A DNA stretch of 64,000 bases from an uncultured Mediterranea sp. (GCA_945641355.1 CALZEQ010000007.1:1-64000); one strand, 5' to 3'; positions 8,022-18,225 are shown, numbered from the stretch's first letter. Program-made: numbers and translations. Notes: generated from the sequence alone by a model not told the origin.

Positions 8022-8090
8022 ATGGCCGCTCTTCGATGGGAAAAACCTAATTTCGCAGCAAACCAAAGGCTAAAAGGAGCCTTTTTATGA
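8022..8090 (+). CDS. Candidate upstream reading frame before the RND operon
   Basis: A 22-codon frame beginning MAALRWEKPN and ending with TGA at 8088-8090, eleven bases before the adaptor ATG. Its last third runs through the terminator-like hairpin at 8065-8086, so translation would unfold that hairpin. It could be a leader peptide controlling the pump, but no promoter was located with confidence and no stall motif is known. It may equally be chance. Confidence 0.3.
   Translation: MAALRWEKPNFAANQRLKGAFL
8065..8086 (+). terminator. Hairpin with T tract directly upstream of the RND operon
   Basis: AAAGGCT (8065-8071) pairs with AGCCTTT (8078-8084), then more T. It is short but has terminator form and lies 15 bases before the first gene, where it could act as an attenuator or end leftover transcription. 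Confidence 0.5.
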
Positions 8091-8100
8091 GGGAAACAGT

Positions 8101-9183
8101 ATGAATAGTGGAACAATTAGGAATGCCGGATGGGGATGCTGCCTGATGGCGGCACTGCTGATGGCCTGCTCGCACGCCGGGGAGCATACGGACAGCGAAG
8201 AGGGTGTGATGACGGTGCTGCCCGACGAGGAGAACGAGGTCGGCGTGATGACGCTGACGAGGGGTACCTTCGAGCACGAACTGGTGAGCAACGGCAAACT
8301 GCTGGCTACGGGGCAGGCCGACCTGAGTTTTGAGACGGACGGGGTGGTGGCAGCCATCTACGTGCGCAACGGCGACCGTGTCGCCCGGGGACAGAAGCTG
8401 GCCGAACTGGACAAGTTCAAACTAGCCAACAAGACGGCGCAGGCCAGGGATGCACTGGCGCGAGCCGAACTGGAACTGCAGGATGTGCTGATAGGACAGG
8501 GATATGCGGTGGACAGGCTGCAGGAGGTGCCGGAGGACATCATGCAGCTGGCACGGGTGAAGAGTAGCTACGACCAGTACAAGGCGCAGTATGAGCTGGC
8601 ACAATACGAGGAGGAACATGCCACGCTGAAGGCTCCCATGGACGGCGTGGTGGCCAACCTCGTTGCCAAACCCTATAACGCCCCCTCCACCACGGAGCCT
8701 TTCTGTACCATCGTTTCCACACAGGGCATGGAGGTGGACTTCACGGTGCTGGAGAGCGAGCTGCCTTTGCTGAAGAAGGGTGACAAGGTGCAGGTGACAC
8801 CCTACGCCGCAGGGACCGCCCGCTGCGAAGGCCGCATCAGCGAAATCAATCCGCTGGTGGACGAGAAGGGAATGGTTCGCGTGAAGGCGACCCTGCAGAG
8901 CAGGAACGGACTGTTTAGCGGTATGAACGTGCGCATCAGCGTGAAACGCTCGATGGCCGACCAACTGGTGATACCCAAGAGTGCGGTGGTGCTGCGCTCG
9001 GGCAAGCAGGTGGTATTCACGCTGAAGGAGGGAAAGGCGTGGTGGAACTACGTCCACACGGGACTGGAGAATGCCGACAGCTACACGCTGACGGGCGATG
9101 ACCTGAAGGAGGGCGACGAGGTGATAGTGACCGGCAACGTGAATCTGGCGCACGAGGCCAAGGTGAAACGGGTCGGGAAGTGA
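8101..9183 (+). CDS. RND efflux periplasmic adaptor (membrane fusion lipoprotein)
   Basis: A 360-residue HlyD/AcrA-type adaptor that would bridge the inner-membrane RND permease to the TolC channel. It has a signal peptide with lipobox ending at Cys23 (LLMAC), a lipoyl half-motif (AIYVRNGDRVARGQKLAELD), a helical hairpin around residues 105-175, the second lipoyl half (ATLKAPMDGVVANL) and a beta-barrel plus membrane-proximal domain to the end. It is the first gene of a four-gene operon; the first permease begins 25 bases downstream. The exported compound cannot be inferred. Confidence 0.9.
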   Translation: MNSGTIRNAGWGCCLMAALLMACSHAGEHTDSEEGVMTVLPDEENEVGVMTLTRGTFEHELVSNGKLLATGQADLSFETDGVVAAIYVRNGDRVARGQKLAELDKFKLANKTAQARDALARAELELQDVLIGQGYAVDRLQEVPEDIMQLARVKSSYDQYKAQYELAQYEEEHATLKAPMDGVVANLVAKPYNAPSTTEPFCTIVSTQGMEVDFTVLESELPLLKKGDKVQVTPYAAGTARCEGRISEINPLVDEKGMVRVKATLQSRNGLFSGMNVRISVKRSMADQLVIPKSAVVLRSGKQVVFTLKEGKAWWNYVHTGLENADSYTLTGDDLKEGDEVIVTGNVNLAHEAKVKRVGK

Positions 9184-9208
9184 AAACGAAAAGCGGACGC
9201 AAGATGGT

Positions 9209-12200
9209 ATGATACGATTCCTGTTACAACGCCCCATCGCGGTGCTGATGGCCTTCACGGCCTGCTTCATCATCGGACTGGTGACCTACTTCACACTGCC
9301 GGTCTCCCTGCTGCCGGACATCGCCATACCCGAAATCACGGTGCAGGTGACGGCGGACAACACGGCAGCCCGCGAATTGGAGAACACGGTGGTGAAGCCG
9401 TTGCGCGGACAGCTGATACAGGTCACCCGACTGCAGGACATGCAGAGTGAGGTGAGGGACGGAGCCGGACTGATCAGGTTGAGCTTTGACTACGGAACGA
9501 ACACAGACCTGGCCTTCATAGAGGTGAACGAGAAGATTGACGCGGCCATGAACTCGCTGCCTAAGGAGACGCTGCGACCTCGGGTGGTGAAGGCCAGTGC
9601 CACAGACCTGCCGGTGTTCTACCTCTGCCTGACGCTGAAGGGGGCGAGGCCAACCGATGCCGTGGAGACGGACGAGGCCTTTCTGGAGCTATGCGAGCTG
9701 GCCGGGAATGTCATCAAGCGGCGCATCGAACAGTTGCCCCAGGTGGCTATGGTGGATGTGACCGGTGTGCTGGAGCGGCAGGTGCTGCTGAAACCCGATG
9801 CGGCCAAAATGGCGCTCATGGGACTGTCGGTGGAGGAATTGGAGAAGGCGCTGGTGCAGAACAATGTGGAGCCGGGCAGCATGACCGTGCGCGACGGCTA
9901 TTATGAATATAACATCAAGTTCTCCAACTTGCTTCGTACGGTAGATGATGTGCGCAACGTCCTGCTGAACAAGCAGGGACGCATCATTCGGCTGGACGAC
10001 TTTTGCCGGGTGGAGGTAGTACCGGTAAGGGAGAAGGGCATCTCGGTGAGCAACGGCAAGCGGGCGGTGACGTTGGCCGTCATCAAGCAGGCCGATGAGA
10101 ATATGGACGACATGAAGGAAGCGGTAGGAGAGGCCATCCGCTATTTCGAGAAGCAATATCCCGACATCGACTTCCGGGTGAGCCGCAATCAGACGGAACT
10201 GCTGGACTATACGGTGGCTAACCTGCAGCAGAACCTCTTGTTGGGATTCTGCTTCATCTGTCTGGTGGCCATCCTCTTCTTGGGCGATGTCAAGTCGCCG
10301 CTCATCATCGGGCTGAGCATGGTGGTATCTATCGTCATCTGCTTTCTGTTCTTCTATCTCTTCAAGATGTCCCTCAACATCATTTCACTCTCCGGCCTGA
10401 TTCTGGCACTGGGTATGATGATAGACAGCTGCATCATCGTGACGGAGAACATCTCGCAATACCGCGAACGGGGCTATTCGCTGAGGAGAGCCTGTGTGAC
10501 GGGTACCGACGAGGTAATCACGCCGATGCTCAGTTCGTCGCTCACCACCGTGGCGGTCTTTGTCCCGCTGATATTCATGAGCGGCATAGCCGGGGCTCTC
10601 TTCTTCGACCAGGCCTTTGCGGTGGCAGTCGGCCTGCTGGTATCCTACTTTACGGGCATCATGTTGCTGCCGGTTCTCTACCTGCTTGTCTACCGTATAG
10701 GCATGCGTCGCAAGCCTTTCCTTTGGAAGCGGCTGGGGCAGAACCGGTGGCTGGAGTGTTTCTACGATGCCGGGATAGCGTGGGTGTTTGCACACAAGAG
10801 GGGGTGCCTCCTCTTTTGCGCCGTGTCGTTGCCGCTCTGCGTGCTCTGCTTCTATGGCATCCGCAAGGAGCGTATGCCGGCCATCGACCAGAACGAGCTG
10901 ATGGTACGGTTGGAGTGGAATGAGAATATCCATCTGGATGAAAACAGGCGCAGGGTAGATGCCTTGCAGCAGACGTTGCGCGAGGAGACGGTGGAACAGA
11001 CGGCGGCCGTGGGGCAGCAGGACTATCTGCTGAACAGAGACAGGGCACTGTCCACATCGGAGTGCGAGCTTTACTTCAAGACCGAACGTCCTGAACAGAT
11101 ACGACCCTTGCAACAGAAAATATTCCGTTGGGTGAAGGAGGCCTATCCGCAGGCTGTGGTCTCCTTTGCACCGCCTGAGACGCTGTTCGAGAAACTCTTT
11201 GTGACGGGTGAGGCCGATGTGGTGGCCGAACTCTATGCACGCAACCGCGAAGTGGCTCCGGTAGCCGACGAGCTTCGTGGCTTGGAGCACCGCTTGGAGC
11301 AGCGATGCGGACTGCCTCCTACGGGTGTCTCCTTTGACAATCAGCTGAACCTCTCGGTCAGGCTGGAACGCATGATGCTGTACAATGTGTCGTACGAGGA
11401 ACTGTATCGGGTGCTGAAGACGGCCTTCCGCGAGAATAGTGTGACTACCCTGCACTCGTATCAGCAATACCTGCCGGTGGTGATTGCCGGGGAGGAGATG
11501 ACGGTGAACCGACTGCTGCAGCAGACGTTGATACGGACACAGGCCGACGAGCAGGGAGAGGTGGAGTATGTGCCTCTGCGTGAACTGGTGGAGGTGACAC
11601 CGGCAGAAGACCTCAAGGTGATAACGGCCGGACGAGACGGCGAGTTCATCCCCTTCCGCTTCTATGACGTGATGGATGCTCCCACCTTGATGGACGGAGT
11701 ACGCGAAGAGGTAACGGCGGACGACAAGTGGGACCTCTCGTTCTCGGGCAGCTTCTTTTCCAACCAACGGATGCTGGACGAGCTGGTGGTGATTCTGCTG
11801 GTCTCTATCCTGCTGATGTATTTTATCCTGGCCGCCCAGTTTGAAAGTTTCCTGCAACCGCTCATCGTGCTGCTGGAGATTCCGGTGGACGTAGCCTTCG
11901 CCTTGCTGCTGCTGTGGGGATGCGGACATACGCTGAACCTGATGTCGGCCATCGGCATCATTGTGACGTGCGGCATCATCATCAACGACTCCATCCTGAA
12001 ACTGGATGCCATCAACGAACTGCGGAAGGCAGGCATTCCCTTGCTGGAGGCCATTCATGAGGCGGGTCGCCGCCGTCTGCGTGCCATTGTCATGACTTCG
12101 CTCACCACCATCTTTGCCATGGTACCGCTGCTCTTTTCCTCGGACATGGGGTCGGAGCTGCAGAAGCCGCTCTCCATCGCCATGATAGGTGCCATGGCAG

Positions 12201-12325
12201 TGGGTACGATGGTCAGCCTCTTCATCATTCCGCTGATTTATTGGTATATTTATCGGAACAAACCGATGCAGGTAACACATAGGAAGGGAGGCGAACAGAC
12301 CGCCTTGTCCGAATCAAACAGTTGA
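9209..12325 (+). CDS. RND efflux permease 1 (AcrB/CusA superfamily)
   Basis: A 1038-residue proton-driven inner-membrane pump subunit with the usual two repeats: helix 1 at the N-terminus (FLLQRPIAVLMAFTACFIIGL), a large periplasmic loop, helices 2-6, a helix 7 and second periplasmic loop, and helices 8-12 at the end. The helix-4 proton-relay region reads GMMIDSCIIV: Asp406 is present but the second Asp of AcrB is Ser. The protein overlaps slightly in DNA with a possible TTG start of the TolC gene. It is one of two permeases in the operon. Confidence 0.93.
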   Translation: MIRFLLQRPIAVLMAFTACFIIGLVTYFTLPVSLLPDIAIPEITVQVTADNTAARELENTVVKPLRGQLIQVTRLQDMQSEVRDGAGLIRLSFDYGTNTDLAFIEVNEKIDAAMNSLPKETLRPRVVKASATDLPVFYLCLTLKGARPTDAVETDEAFLELCELAGNVIKRRIEQLPQVAMVDVTGVLERQVLLKPDAAKMALMGLSVEELEKALVQNNVEPGSMTVRDGYYEYNIKFSNLLRTVDDVRNVLLNKQGRIIRLDDFCRVEVVPVREKGISVSNGKRAVTLAVIKQADENMDDMKEAVGEAIRYFEKQYPDIDFRVSRNQTELLDYTVANLQQNLLLGFCFICLVAILFLGDVKSPLIIGLSMVVSIVICFLFFYLFKMSLNIISLSGLILALGMMIDSCIIVTENISQYRERGYSLRRACVTGTDEVITPMLSSSLTTVAVFVPLIFMSGIAGALFFDQAFAVAVGLLVSYFTGIMLLPVLYLLVYRIGMRRKPFLWKRLGQNRWLECFYDAGIAWVFAHKRGCLLFCAVSLPLCVLCFYGIRKERMPAIDQNELMVRLEWNENIHLDENRRRVDALQQTLREETVEQTAAVGQQDYLLNRDRALSTSECELYFKTERPEQIRPLQQKIFRWVKEAYPQAVVSFAPPETLFEKLFVTGEADVVAELYARNREVAPVADELRGLEHRLEQRCGLPPTGVSFDNQLNLSVRLERMMLYNVSYEELYRVLKTAFRENSVTTLHSYQQYLPVVIAGEEMTVNRLLQQTLIRTQADEQGEVEYVPLRELVEVTPAEDLKVITAGRDGEFIPFRFYDVMDAPTLMDGVREEVTADDKWDLSFSGSFFSNQRMLDELVVILLVSILLMYFILAAQFESFLQPLIVLLEIPVDVAFALLLLWGCGHTLNLMSAIGIIVTCGIIINDSILKLDAINELRKAGIPLLEAIHEAGRRRLRAIVMTSLTTIFAMVPLLFSSDMGSELQKPLSIAMIGAMAVGTMVSLFIIPLIYWYIYRNKPMQVTHRKGGEQTALSESNS

Positions 12326-12339
12326 AATACAGATATATT

Positions 12340-13821
12340 ATGAAACGACTATCCATATTGCTCCTCTTGCTGCTGGCCCTGCGGCCGGCACCGGCTCAGC
12401 AACATCCTGTGCTGACGCTGGATCTTCAGCAAACCATCAGGTTGGCCAACGACAGTTCGCTGGAGGCCTTCCGTACACAGAACATGTACCTTTCCGGCTA
12501 CTGGGAGTATCGCACCTTCAGGGCCAACCGATTGCCCAGCCTGACGCTGAACGTGGTGCCGGCACAGTACAACCGCGATATCACCAAGCGGTATGACTCG
12601 GAGCAGGACCTGGACGTCTATCGCAGCCAGCAGTCGTTCTATGCCTACGGCAACCTGGCCATCCAGCAGAATTTTGATCTGACGGGCGGTACCTTCTTCC
12701 TGGACACCGAGCTGGGATACATGCGCAGCATCGGAGCCAACAACTACACCCAATATACCAGCGTGCCGGTGCGGGTAGGTTACACGCAGTCGCTGGTGGG
12801 TTACAATGCGTTCCGCTGGGAACGGAAGATTGAACCACTGAAGTTCGAGAAGGTGAAGAAGGAGTATATCTACAACGCTGAGCAGATTTCGGAACAGGCA
12901 ACGACCTACTTCTTTACGCTGGCCATGGCGCAGGCCGAATACGACCTGGCTCGTGAGAACGCCGCCTCTACGGATACGCTGTATCAGATAGGGCAGCTGC
13001 GGCTGAAGATTGCCTCCATCAGCCGGGCCGACTTGTTGACGCTGAAGCTGGATGCGGTGAACGCTCGCAACACCCTGCGCAATGCAACAAGTACCTTGAA
13101 GCGGGCCATGTTCTCGCTTGCCTCTTTCCTGAATATGGAGAAGAATACCGAAATCAAGGTCATCCTGCCGGGACGGCCACAGACGCTGACCATCTCGGCC
13201 GACGAGGCTTTGGGAGCGGCGCGGGCCAATAATCCCACCTTCCTGCAACTGAAGCAGAATGTGCTGGAGGCAGAGCAGAATGTGAACAAGACCAAGGTGG
13301 AGTCGCGTTTCAATGCCAGCTTCAACGCCAGTGTGGGATTCAATCAGGTGGCCGAAGACTTGGGGGCAGCCTATAAGCATCCGATGCAGCAGGAGATGGT
13401 ATCGCTCAGCCTTTCGATACCGTTGGTGGACTGGGGTGTACGTAAGGGCAAATACAACATGGCGCGAAACAACCTGAACGTGGTACGTACATCGGCCCGA
13501 CAAGAGGAGGTCAGCATCGAAGAAGAGGTCATCATGACCGTAGCCGACTTCAATATGCAACAGGACCTGGTAGCCAATGCTGCAGAAGCACTTGACCTCT
13601 CCATCCTGGCACACAACGAGACGAAGCAGCGCTTCATCATCGGAAAGGCGGACATCAGCAGCCTGACCTTGTCGCTCAACAGGCAGCGTGAAGCACAGCA
13701 GAACTACATCTCGGCTTTGCAGAGCTATTGGCAGAACTACTACAAGATACGCAAGCTGACGCTGCATGACTTTGCATCGGGATTCTCCCTCTCGGATAAG
13801 TTCGATTTTGGTATAGAGTAA
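12340..13821 (+). CDS. TolC-family outer-membrane efflux protein
   Basis: A 493-residue outer-membrane channel with a cleaved signal peptide (MKRLSILLLLLLALRPAPAQ) and two long helical segments with Ala/Gln/Asn-rich heptads typical of the two OEP repeats (about 170-260 and 390-460). The ATG at 12340 was chosen because the frame upstream starts only with TTG at 12322, inside the permease gene. Unlike most tripartite operons the channel gene sits between two permease genes. It is the exit duct for the pump. Confidence 0.92.
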   Translation: MKRLSILLLLLLALRPAPAQQHPVLTLDLQQTIRLANDSSLEAFRTQNMYLSGYWEYRTFRANRLPSLTLNVVPAQYNRDITKRYDSEQDLDVYRSQQSFYAYGNLAIQQNFDLTGGTFFLDTELGYMRSIGANNYTQYTSVPVRVGYTQSLVGYNAFRWERKIEPLKFEKVKKEYIYNAEQISEQATTYFFTLAMAQAEYDLARENAASTDTLYQIGQLRLKIASISRADLLTLKLDAVNARNTLRNATSTLKRAMFSLASFLNMEKNTEIKVILPGRPQTLTISADEALGAARANNPTFLQLKQNVLEAEQNVNKTKVESRFNASFNASVGFNQVAEDLGAAYKHPMQQEMVSLSLSIPLVDWGVRKGKYNMARNNLNVVRTSARQEEVSIEEEVIMTVADFNMQQDLVANAAEALDLSILAHNETKQRFIIGKADISSLTLSLNRQREAQQNYISALQSYWQNYYKIRKLTLHDFASGFSLSDKFDFGIE

Positions 13822-13845
13822 AACCTGTAATGCACGAAGCCGACC

Positions 13846-16800
13846 ATGAAACGATACTCTTCCTTTACCGTCATTGTGACGTTCATCGCCTTGTCGCTGG
13901 TGGGGGTGGCACTGATTCCCTGCTTGCCTGTCAAGCTGAATCCGTCGCGCAGCCTGCCTGGCTTCACGGTGAGCTTCCAGATGCCGGGCACATCGGCCAG
14001 GGTGGTAGAGGTAGAGGTCACCAGCAAGCTGGAGTCCATGCTGGCCCGTATCCGAGGGGTGGAGAAGCTAAGCTCCACCTCGGGCAACGGCTATGGGCGC
14101 ATCACGGTAGAACTGGACAAACATGCCGATGTGGACGTGGTGCGCTTCGAGGCTTCTACCATCGTCCGACAGTTGTGGGGAGAGCTGCCGGCCGGTGTCA
14201 GCTATCCGGTGATACAGATGAAAATGCCCGACGAACAGGCAGGCCGCCCGTTCCTTTCATTCACCTTGAACGCTCCGGCGGCCCCTATCCTGATACAGCA
14301 GTATGCCGAGGAGCACATCAAACCCCGTTTGGCACGTCTGGAAGGAGTGTACAAGGTCGAACTGAGCGGTGCTACGCCGATGGAGTGGAGGCTGGAGTAT
14401 GACAGTGAGCAACTGCGTTGGTTAGGCATCACCATTGAGCAGATACAGCAGGCGGTACAGCATTATTGCCAGAAGGAGTTCTTGGGTACGCAGTGGATGG
14501 AGAACGGACGGGAACGTGGCGAATGGATTCGGTTGGTTCTGTTGCCGCAGCGGACAGCAGACGGCTTCAATCCGGCACAGGTGCCGGTCACCTCAGCCGA
14601 CGGCAAGGTGGTGCGGCTTGACGAATTGGTTACCTTGACTCGCATGGAGGAGAAACCGCAGAGCTACTACCGCATCAACGGACTCAACTCCATCTACCTG
14701 TCGGTGACGGCTGAGGAGACGGCCAACCAGCTGACACTCTCGGACGCGGTGATGCAAGAGATGGAGGCGGTGGGCCACATCCTGCCCGGCGGATATGAAA
14801 TCCATCTGAGCTACGATGCTACCGAATACATCCGGACGGAACTGCAAAAAATCTACTATCGGACTACCCTGACGGTACTCATCCTGCTGCTCTTTGTCTG
14901 GCTGATAACCCGTCGCTGGAGGTATCTGTTTCTGATAGTAAGCGGGCTGGCGGTCAATCTGGCCGTAGCATTGATATTTTATTATCTCTTGGGGCTGGAG
15001 ATGCAGCTCTATTCGCTGGCGGGCATCACGGTGTCACTCAATCTGGTCATCGACAGCATCATCGTCATGGCCGACCATCTGTTGCATCGGCGCAACCTGA
15101 AGGCGTTCATGTCGGTGCTGGCCGCTACCCTGACCACCATGGGGGCATTGGGCATTATCTTCTTTCTGGACGAGAAGATACGGCTGAATCTACAGGACTT
15201 TGCTGCCGTGGTGATTGTCAATCTGGTGGTCTCATTGCTGGTGGCTCTCTTCTTTGTGCCAGCTATGATGGAGCGGTTGCGGATGGAGGAGAAACGGCGT
15301 GTGCGCTGGCGCAAGCTTCACCGATGGATAGGCAGAGGCAAGGTACTCTTCTCCCGTTTCTATGCGCGTTTCATCGGCGGGCTGTGCCGATGGCGGTGGG
15401 TAGTGGTGGCGCTGCTGCTGTTGGGCTTCGGACTGCCGGTCTTTCTGCTGCCGGATAAGTTGGAAGGTGAGCAGTGGTGGTCGTCACTTTATAACCAGAC
15501 CATCGGTACCACCCGATATAAGGAGGAGATAAAGCCGTTGATAGACAAGGTATTGGGAGGTAGTCTGCGTCTCTTCGTGCAGAAGGTGTACGAGGGCAGC
15601 TACTTCACACGCAATGAAGAGGTAGTGCTGCAGGCATACGCCAACCTGCCGAACGGGAGTACACTGGAGCAGATGAATACCTTGATACGACGGATGGAGA
15701 CCTACCTGAGCGGATTCAAGGAAATCAGGCAGTTTCACACCACCATCTACAATGCACGGCGGGCCTCTATTCAAATCTACTTCAAGAAACCGTATCAGAA
15801 CGGTGGGTTCCCCTATACGCTGAAGGCCAACATGATAAGCAAGGCTTTGGAACTGGGTGGCGGAAGCTGGGGAATCTATGGCCTGCAGGATCAGGGCTTC
15901 AGCAACGATGTGCGCGAGAATGCCGGTTCGTACCACATCACGATGTACGGATACAATTACGACGAACTGTATGAATGGGCTGAGAGGCTGAAAGAAAAGC
16001 TGTTGCAACACCGGCGCATCAAGGAGGTCGTCATCAACTATGAGTACTCGTGGTGGAAGGACGACTATCAGGAGTACTACTATGCTCTTGACAAACAGCG
16101 GATGGCACAAGCCGATGTGACGGCCGAACGGCTCTTTTCCACCGTGCAACCTATCTTCGGAAAAGACATTGAACTGGGTACGGTAACTACCGAAAACGGA
16201 GCGGAACGTATCCGTCTCTCTTCCCGGCAATCGCACGAATACGATATCTGGGCCATGCAATACCTGCCATATCCTTACTCGGAGGAGGGGTACTACAAAC
16301 TGTCAGAACTCTCTACTGTGGAGAAGGGGCAGATGCCGCAGGAGATTGCCAAAGAGAACCAGCAATATCGCCTCTGCCTGCAATATGAATATATCGGCTC
16401 CAATGAGATGGGAAAGAAACTGCTGAAACGTGACTTGGAAGATTTTAACCGCACGCTGCCGATGGGGTACACAGCCGAGTCCGAGGAAAGCAGCTACTGG
16501 TGGGGAAAGAAGGACAACAAACAATACCTGCTGCTGTTGGTGGTAATTGCGGTCATCTTCTTCACCACCTCCATTCTGTTCAACTCGTTGAAGCAGCCGT
16601 TGGCCATCATCTTTGTGATACCTGTCTCCTACATCGGCGTTTTCCTGACCTTCTATCTCTTCCATCTCAATTTTGATCAAGGTGGTTTTGCCTCTTTCAT
16701 CCTGCTGTGTGGCATCACGGTGAATGCCAGCATCTACATCTTGAACGAGTATAATCACATCCGTCGTTTCTTTCCGCTTCTGTCACCGTTGCGGGCCTAT

Positions 16801-17016
16801 GTAAAGGCATGGAATGCCAAGGTGGTGCCCATCTTCCTGACCATCACCTCTACCATTCTGGGCTTCATCCCCTTTATGATAGGTGCAGAAAAGGAAGCTT
16901 TCTGGTTCCCGCTGGCAGCAGGTACGATTGGCGGGCTTCTGATGTCCGTAGTGGGTATCTTCCTTTTCCTTCCCGTCTTCGTATTGCAGAAAAGCGAGGT
17001 CAGGAGACGTGCGTGA
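13846..17016 (+). CDS. RND efflux permease 2, divergent paralogue
   Basis: A 1056-residue RND permease that is only distantly like the first one. It keeps 12 helices and two periplasmic loops; helix 4 reads NLVIDSIIVMADH with Asp403 in the proton-relay position, and a helix of the second half reads GITVNASIYILNEYNH. No second adaptor or channel is present, so the two permeases probably share those parts, either as a mixed trimer as in MdtBC or as alternative pumps. Which is true cannot be told from sequence. The gene is followed by a hairpin shared with the convergent ribosomal operon. Confidence 0.88.
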   Translation: MKRYSSFTVIVTFIALSLVGVALIPCLPVKLNPSRSLPGFTVSFQMPGTSARVVEVEVTSKLESMLARIRGVEKLSSTSGNGYGRITVELDKHADVDVVRFEASTIVRQLWGELPAGVSYPVIQMKMPDEQAGRPFLSFTLNAPAAPILIQQYAEEHIKPRLARLEGVYKVELSGATPMEWRLEYDSEQLRWLGITIEQIQQAVQHYCQKEFLGTQWMENGRERGEWIRLVLLPQRTADGFNPAQVPVTSADGKVVRLDELVTLTRMEEKPQSYYRINGLNSIYLSVTAEETANQLTLSDAVMQEMEAVGHILPGGYEIHLSYDATEYIRTELQKIYYRTTLTVLILLLFVWLITRRWRYLFLIVSGLAVNLAVALIFYYLLGLEMQLYSLAGITVSLNLVIDSIIVMADHLLHRRNLKAFMSVLAATLTTMGALGIIFFLDEKIRLNLQDFAAVVIVNLVVSLLVALFFVPAMMERLRMEEKRRVRWRKLHRWIGRGKVLFSRFYARFIGGLCRWRWVVVALLLLGFGLPVFLLPDKLEGEQWWSSLYNQTIGTTRYKEEIKPLIDKVLGGSLRLFVQKVYEGSYFTRNEEVVLQAYANLPNGSTLEQMNTLIRRMETYLSGFKEIRQFHTTIYNARRASIQIYFKKPYQNGGFPYTLKANMISKALELGGGSWGIYGLQDQGFSNDVRENAGSYHITMYGYNYDELYEWAERLKEKLLQHRRIKEVVINYEYSWWKDDYQEYYYALDKQRMAQADVTAERLFSTVQPIFGKDIELGTVTTENGAERIRLSSRQSHEYDIWAMQYLPYPYSEEGYYKLSELSTVEKGQMPQEIAKENQQYRLCLQYEYIGSNEMGKKLLKRDLEDFNRTLPMGYTAESEESSYWWGKKDNKQYLLLLVVIAVIFFTTSILFNSLKQPLAIIFVIPVSYIGVFLTFYLFHLNFDQGGFASFILLCGITVNASIYILNEYNHIRRFFPLLSPLRAYVKAWNAKVVPIFLTITSTILGFIPFMIGAEKEAFWFPLAAGTIGGLLMSVVGIFLFLPVFVLQKSEVRRRA

Positions 17017-17029
17017 GGAGAGGGTGAGA

Positions 17030-17073
17030 GAAAAAGAAACTCCCCGTTTCTCTATGGGAGAAGCGGGGAACAT
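17030..17073 (-). terminator. Terminator of the rpsF-rpsR-rplI operon
   Basis: TCCCCGTTTCTC (17041-17052) and GAGAAGCGGGGA (17058-17069) form a 12-bp stem with one wobble. On the minus strand it is followed by a T-rich stretch (complement of 17030-17038). It probably also blocks rightward transcription from the RND operon. Confidence 0.85.
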
Positions 17074-17094
17074 GCGTAATATATGGATTGTATA

Positions 17095-17544
17095 TTATGC
17101 TTCTTCTGCTACAACTTCGAAAGGAATCTCTACAGAAACTTCCTTGTGCAGCTTGATGGTGGCTTTGTACTGGCCAACTTCCTTCACCGTATCCTTGACA
17201 ACGATAATCTTGCGGTCGATTTCGTGACCCAGCTTAGCCAGCTCTTCAGCAATCTGAATGCTACCAACAGAACCGAAGATGGTGCCAGTAGAACTTACCT
17301 TGGTAGCGATGGTCAGTGATACACCAGCCAACTTAGCTGCCAGTTCTTCAGCATCCTTCTTGATCTTCTCCAACTTGTGAGCGCGTTGCTTCAGCTCTTC
17401 AGACAACATTTTCTTTGCAGACGGCGAAGCGATGACAGCCTTGCCGGTCGGGATGAGGTAGTTGCGACCATAACCGGACTTTACAGTCACGATGTCGTTC
17501 TTATAACCCAGGTTGATTACGTCTTCTTTCAATATAATTTCCAT
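17095..17544 (-). CDS. rplI: 50S ribosomal protein L9
   Basis: 149 residues, starting [21 protein letters not shown], with the N-domain signature of L9 ([14 protein letters not shown]), the long central helix (about 40-75) and a C-terminal domain. L9 binds 23S rRNA at the base of the L1 stalk. It is the last gene of the rpsF-rpsR-rplI operon, 15 bases after rpsR, the usual order in Bacteroidota. Confidence 0.97.
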   Translation of the reverse strand: MEIILKEDVINLGYKNDIVTVKSGYGRNYLIPTGKAVIASPSAKKMLSEELKQRAHKLEKIKKDAEELAAKLAGVSLTIATKVSSTGTIFGSVGSIQIAEELAKLGHEIDRKIIVVKDTVKEVGQYKATIKLHKEVSVEIPFEVVAEEA

Positions 17545-17559
17545 ACTATCTCCTCCTTA

Positions 17560-17832
17560 TTATTTCATCATGTCAGTTACATACGGAAGCAATGCCAGAT
17601 GGCGTGCTCTCTTCACAGCTTGAGCGACGCGACGTTGGAACTTCAGCGAAGTACCAGTGATGCGGCGCGGGAGAATCTTGCCCTGTTCGTTCAAGAACTT
17701 CTTCAAAAACTCGGGATCCTTGTAATCGATGTACTTGATACCGCTCTTCTTGAAGCGGCAATACTTTTTCTTCTTAACGTCTACTGAGGGCGGAGTTAAA
17801 TATCTGATTTCTGATTGAACTTGTTGTGCCAT
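17560..17832 (-). CDS. rpsR: 30S ribosomal protein S18
   Basis: 90 residues, with the S18 signature [39 protein letters not shown] split here as the core LPRRITGT and [13 protein letters not shown]18 pairs with S6 in the 30S platform. It starts two bases after the rpsF stop, which suggests tight translational coupling. Confidence 0.97.
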   Translation of the reverse strand: MAQQVQSEIRYLTPPSVDVKKKKYCRFKKSGIKYIDYKDPEFLKKFLNEQGKILPRRITGTSLKFQRRVAQAVKRARHLALLPYVTDMMK

Positions 17833-17834
17833 GA

Positions 17835-18179
17835 TTAATCCTCCTTTTTAGTTGATTTTACACTTCTTCTCTTTGCAGCGTACTCGGCAGCATACTTGTC
17901 CTGCTTGAAGGTCAAGAAGCGGATTACGCGCTCGTCACGACGGAAGTTAACTTCCAATTTCTCAATGGCAGTAGGTTCTGCATTGAACTCAATCAGCTGA
18001 TAGAATCCTGTAGACTTCTTCTGGATAGGATAAGCCAGCTTCTTCAGTCCCCAGTTTTCTTCATTTACAATCTCAGCACCTTCAGCAGTGAGGATGCCTT
18101 TGAATTTCTCTACCGCTTCCTTCATCTGTACATCAGACAAAACGGGAGTCAAAATGAAAACGGTTTCGTATTGATTCAT
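17835..18179 (-). CDS. rpsF: 30S ribosomal protein S6
   Basis: 114 residues, with [17 protein letters not shown] at the N-terminus and the conserved [19 protein letters not shown]6 binds S18 and 16S rRNA in the platform. The C-terminus is a Lys/Arg-rich tail. It is the first gene of the operon, with a consensus promoter 45-75 bases upstream. Confidence 0.97.
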   Translation of the reverse strand: MNQYETVFILTPVLSDVQMKEAVEKFKGILTAEGAEIVNEENWGLKKLAYPIQKKSTGFYQLIEFNAEPTAIEKLEVNFRRDERVIRFLTFKQDKYAAEYAAKRRSVKSTKKED

Positions 18180-18225
18180 ACTTGTTAAATAAATAATTAA
18201 TAGTTGCTTTTATCAAATGCGAGTG

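Noticed and set aside
10385..12280. Long open frame (631 codons) antisense to the first RND permease
   Set aside because: It is a shadow of the permease coding frame, with no domain, no promoter and His/Gln-rich composition typical of antisense reading of GC-rich codons.
12349..13767. Long antisense frame opposite the TolC gene
   Set aside because: Same reason: complementary to a well supported gene, with no recognisable protein features.
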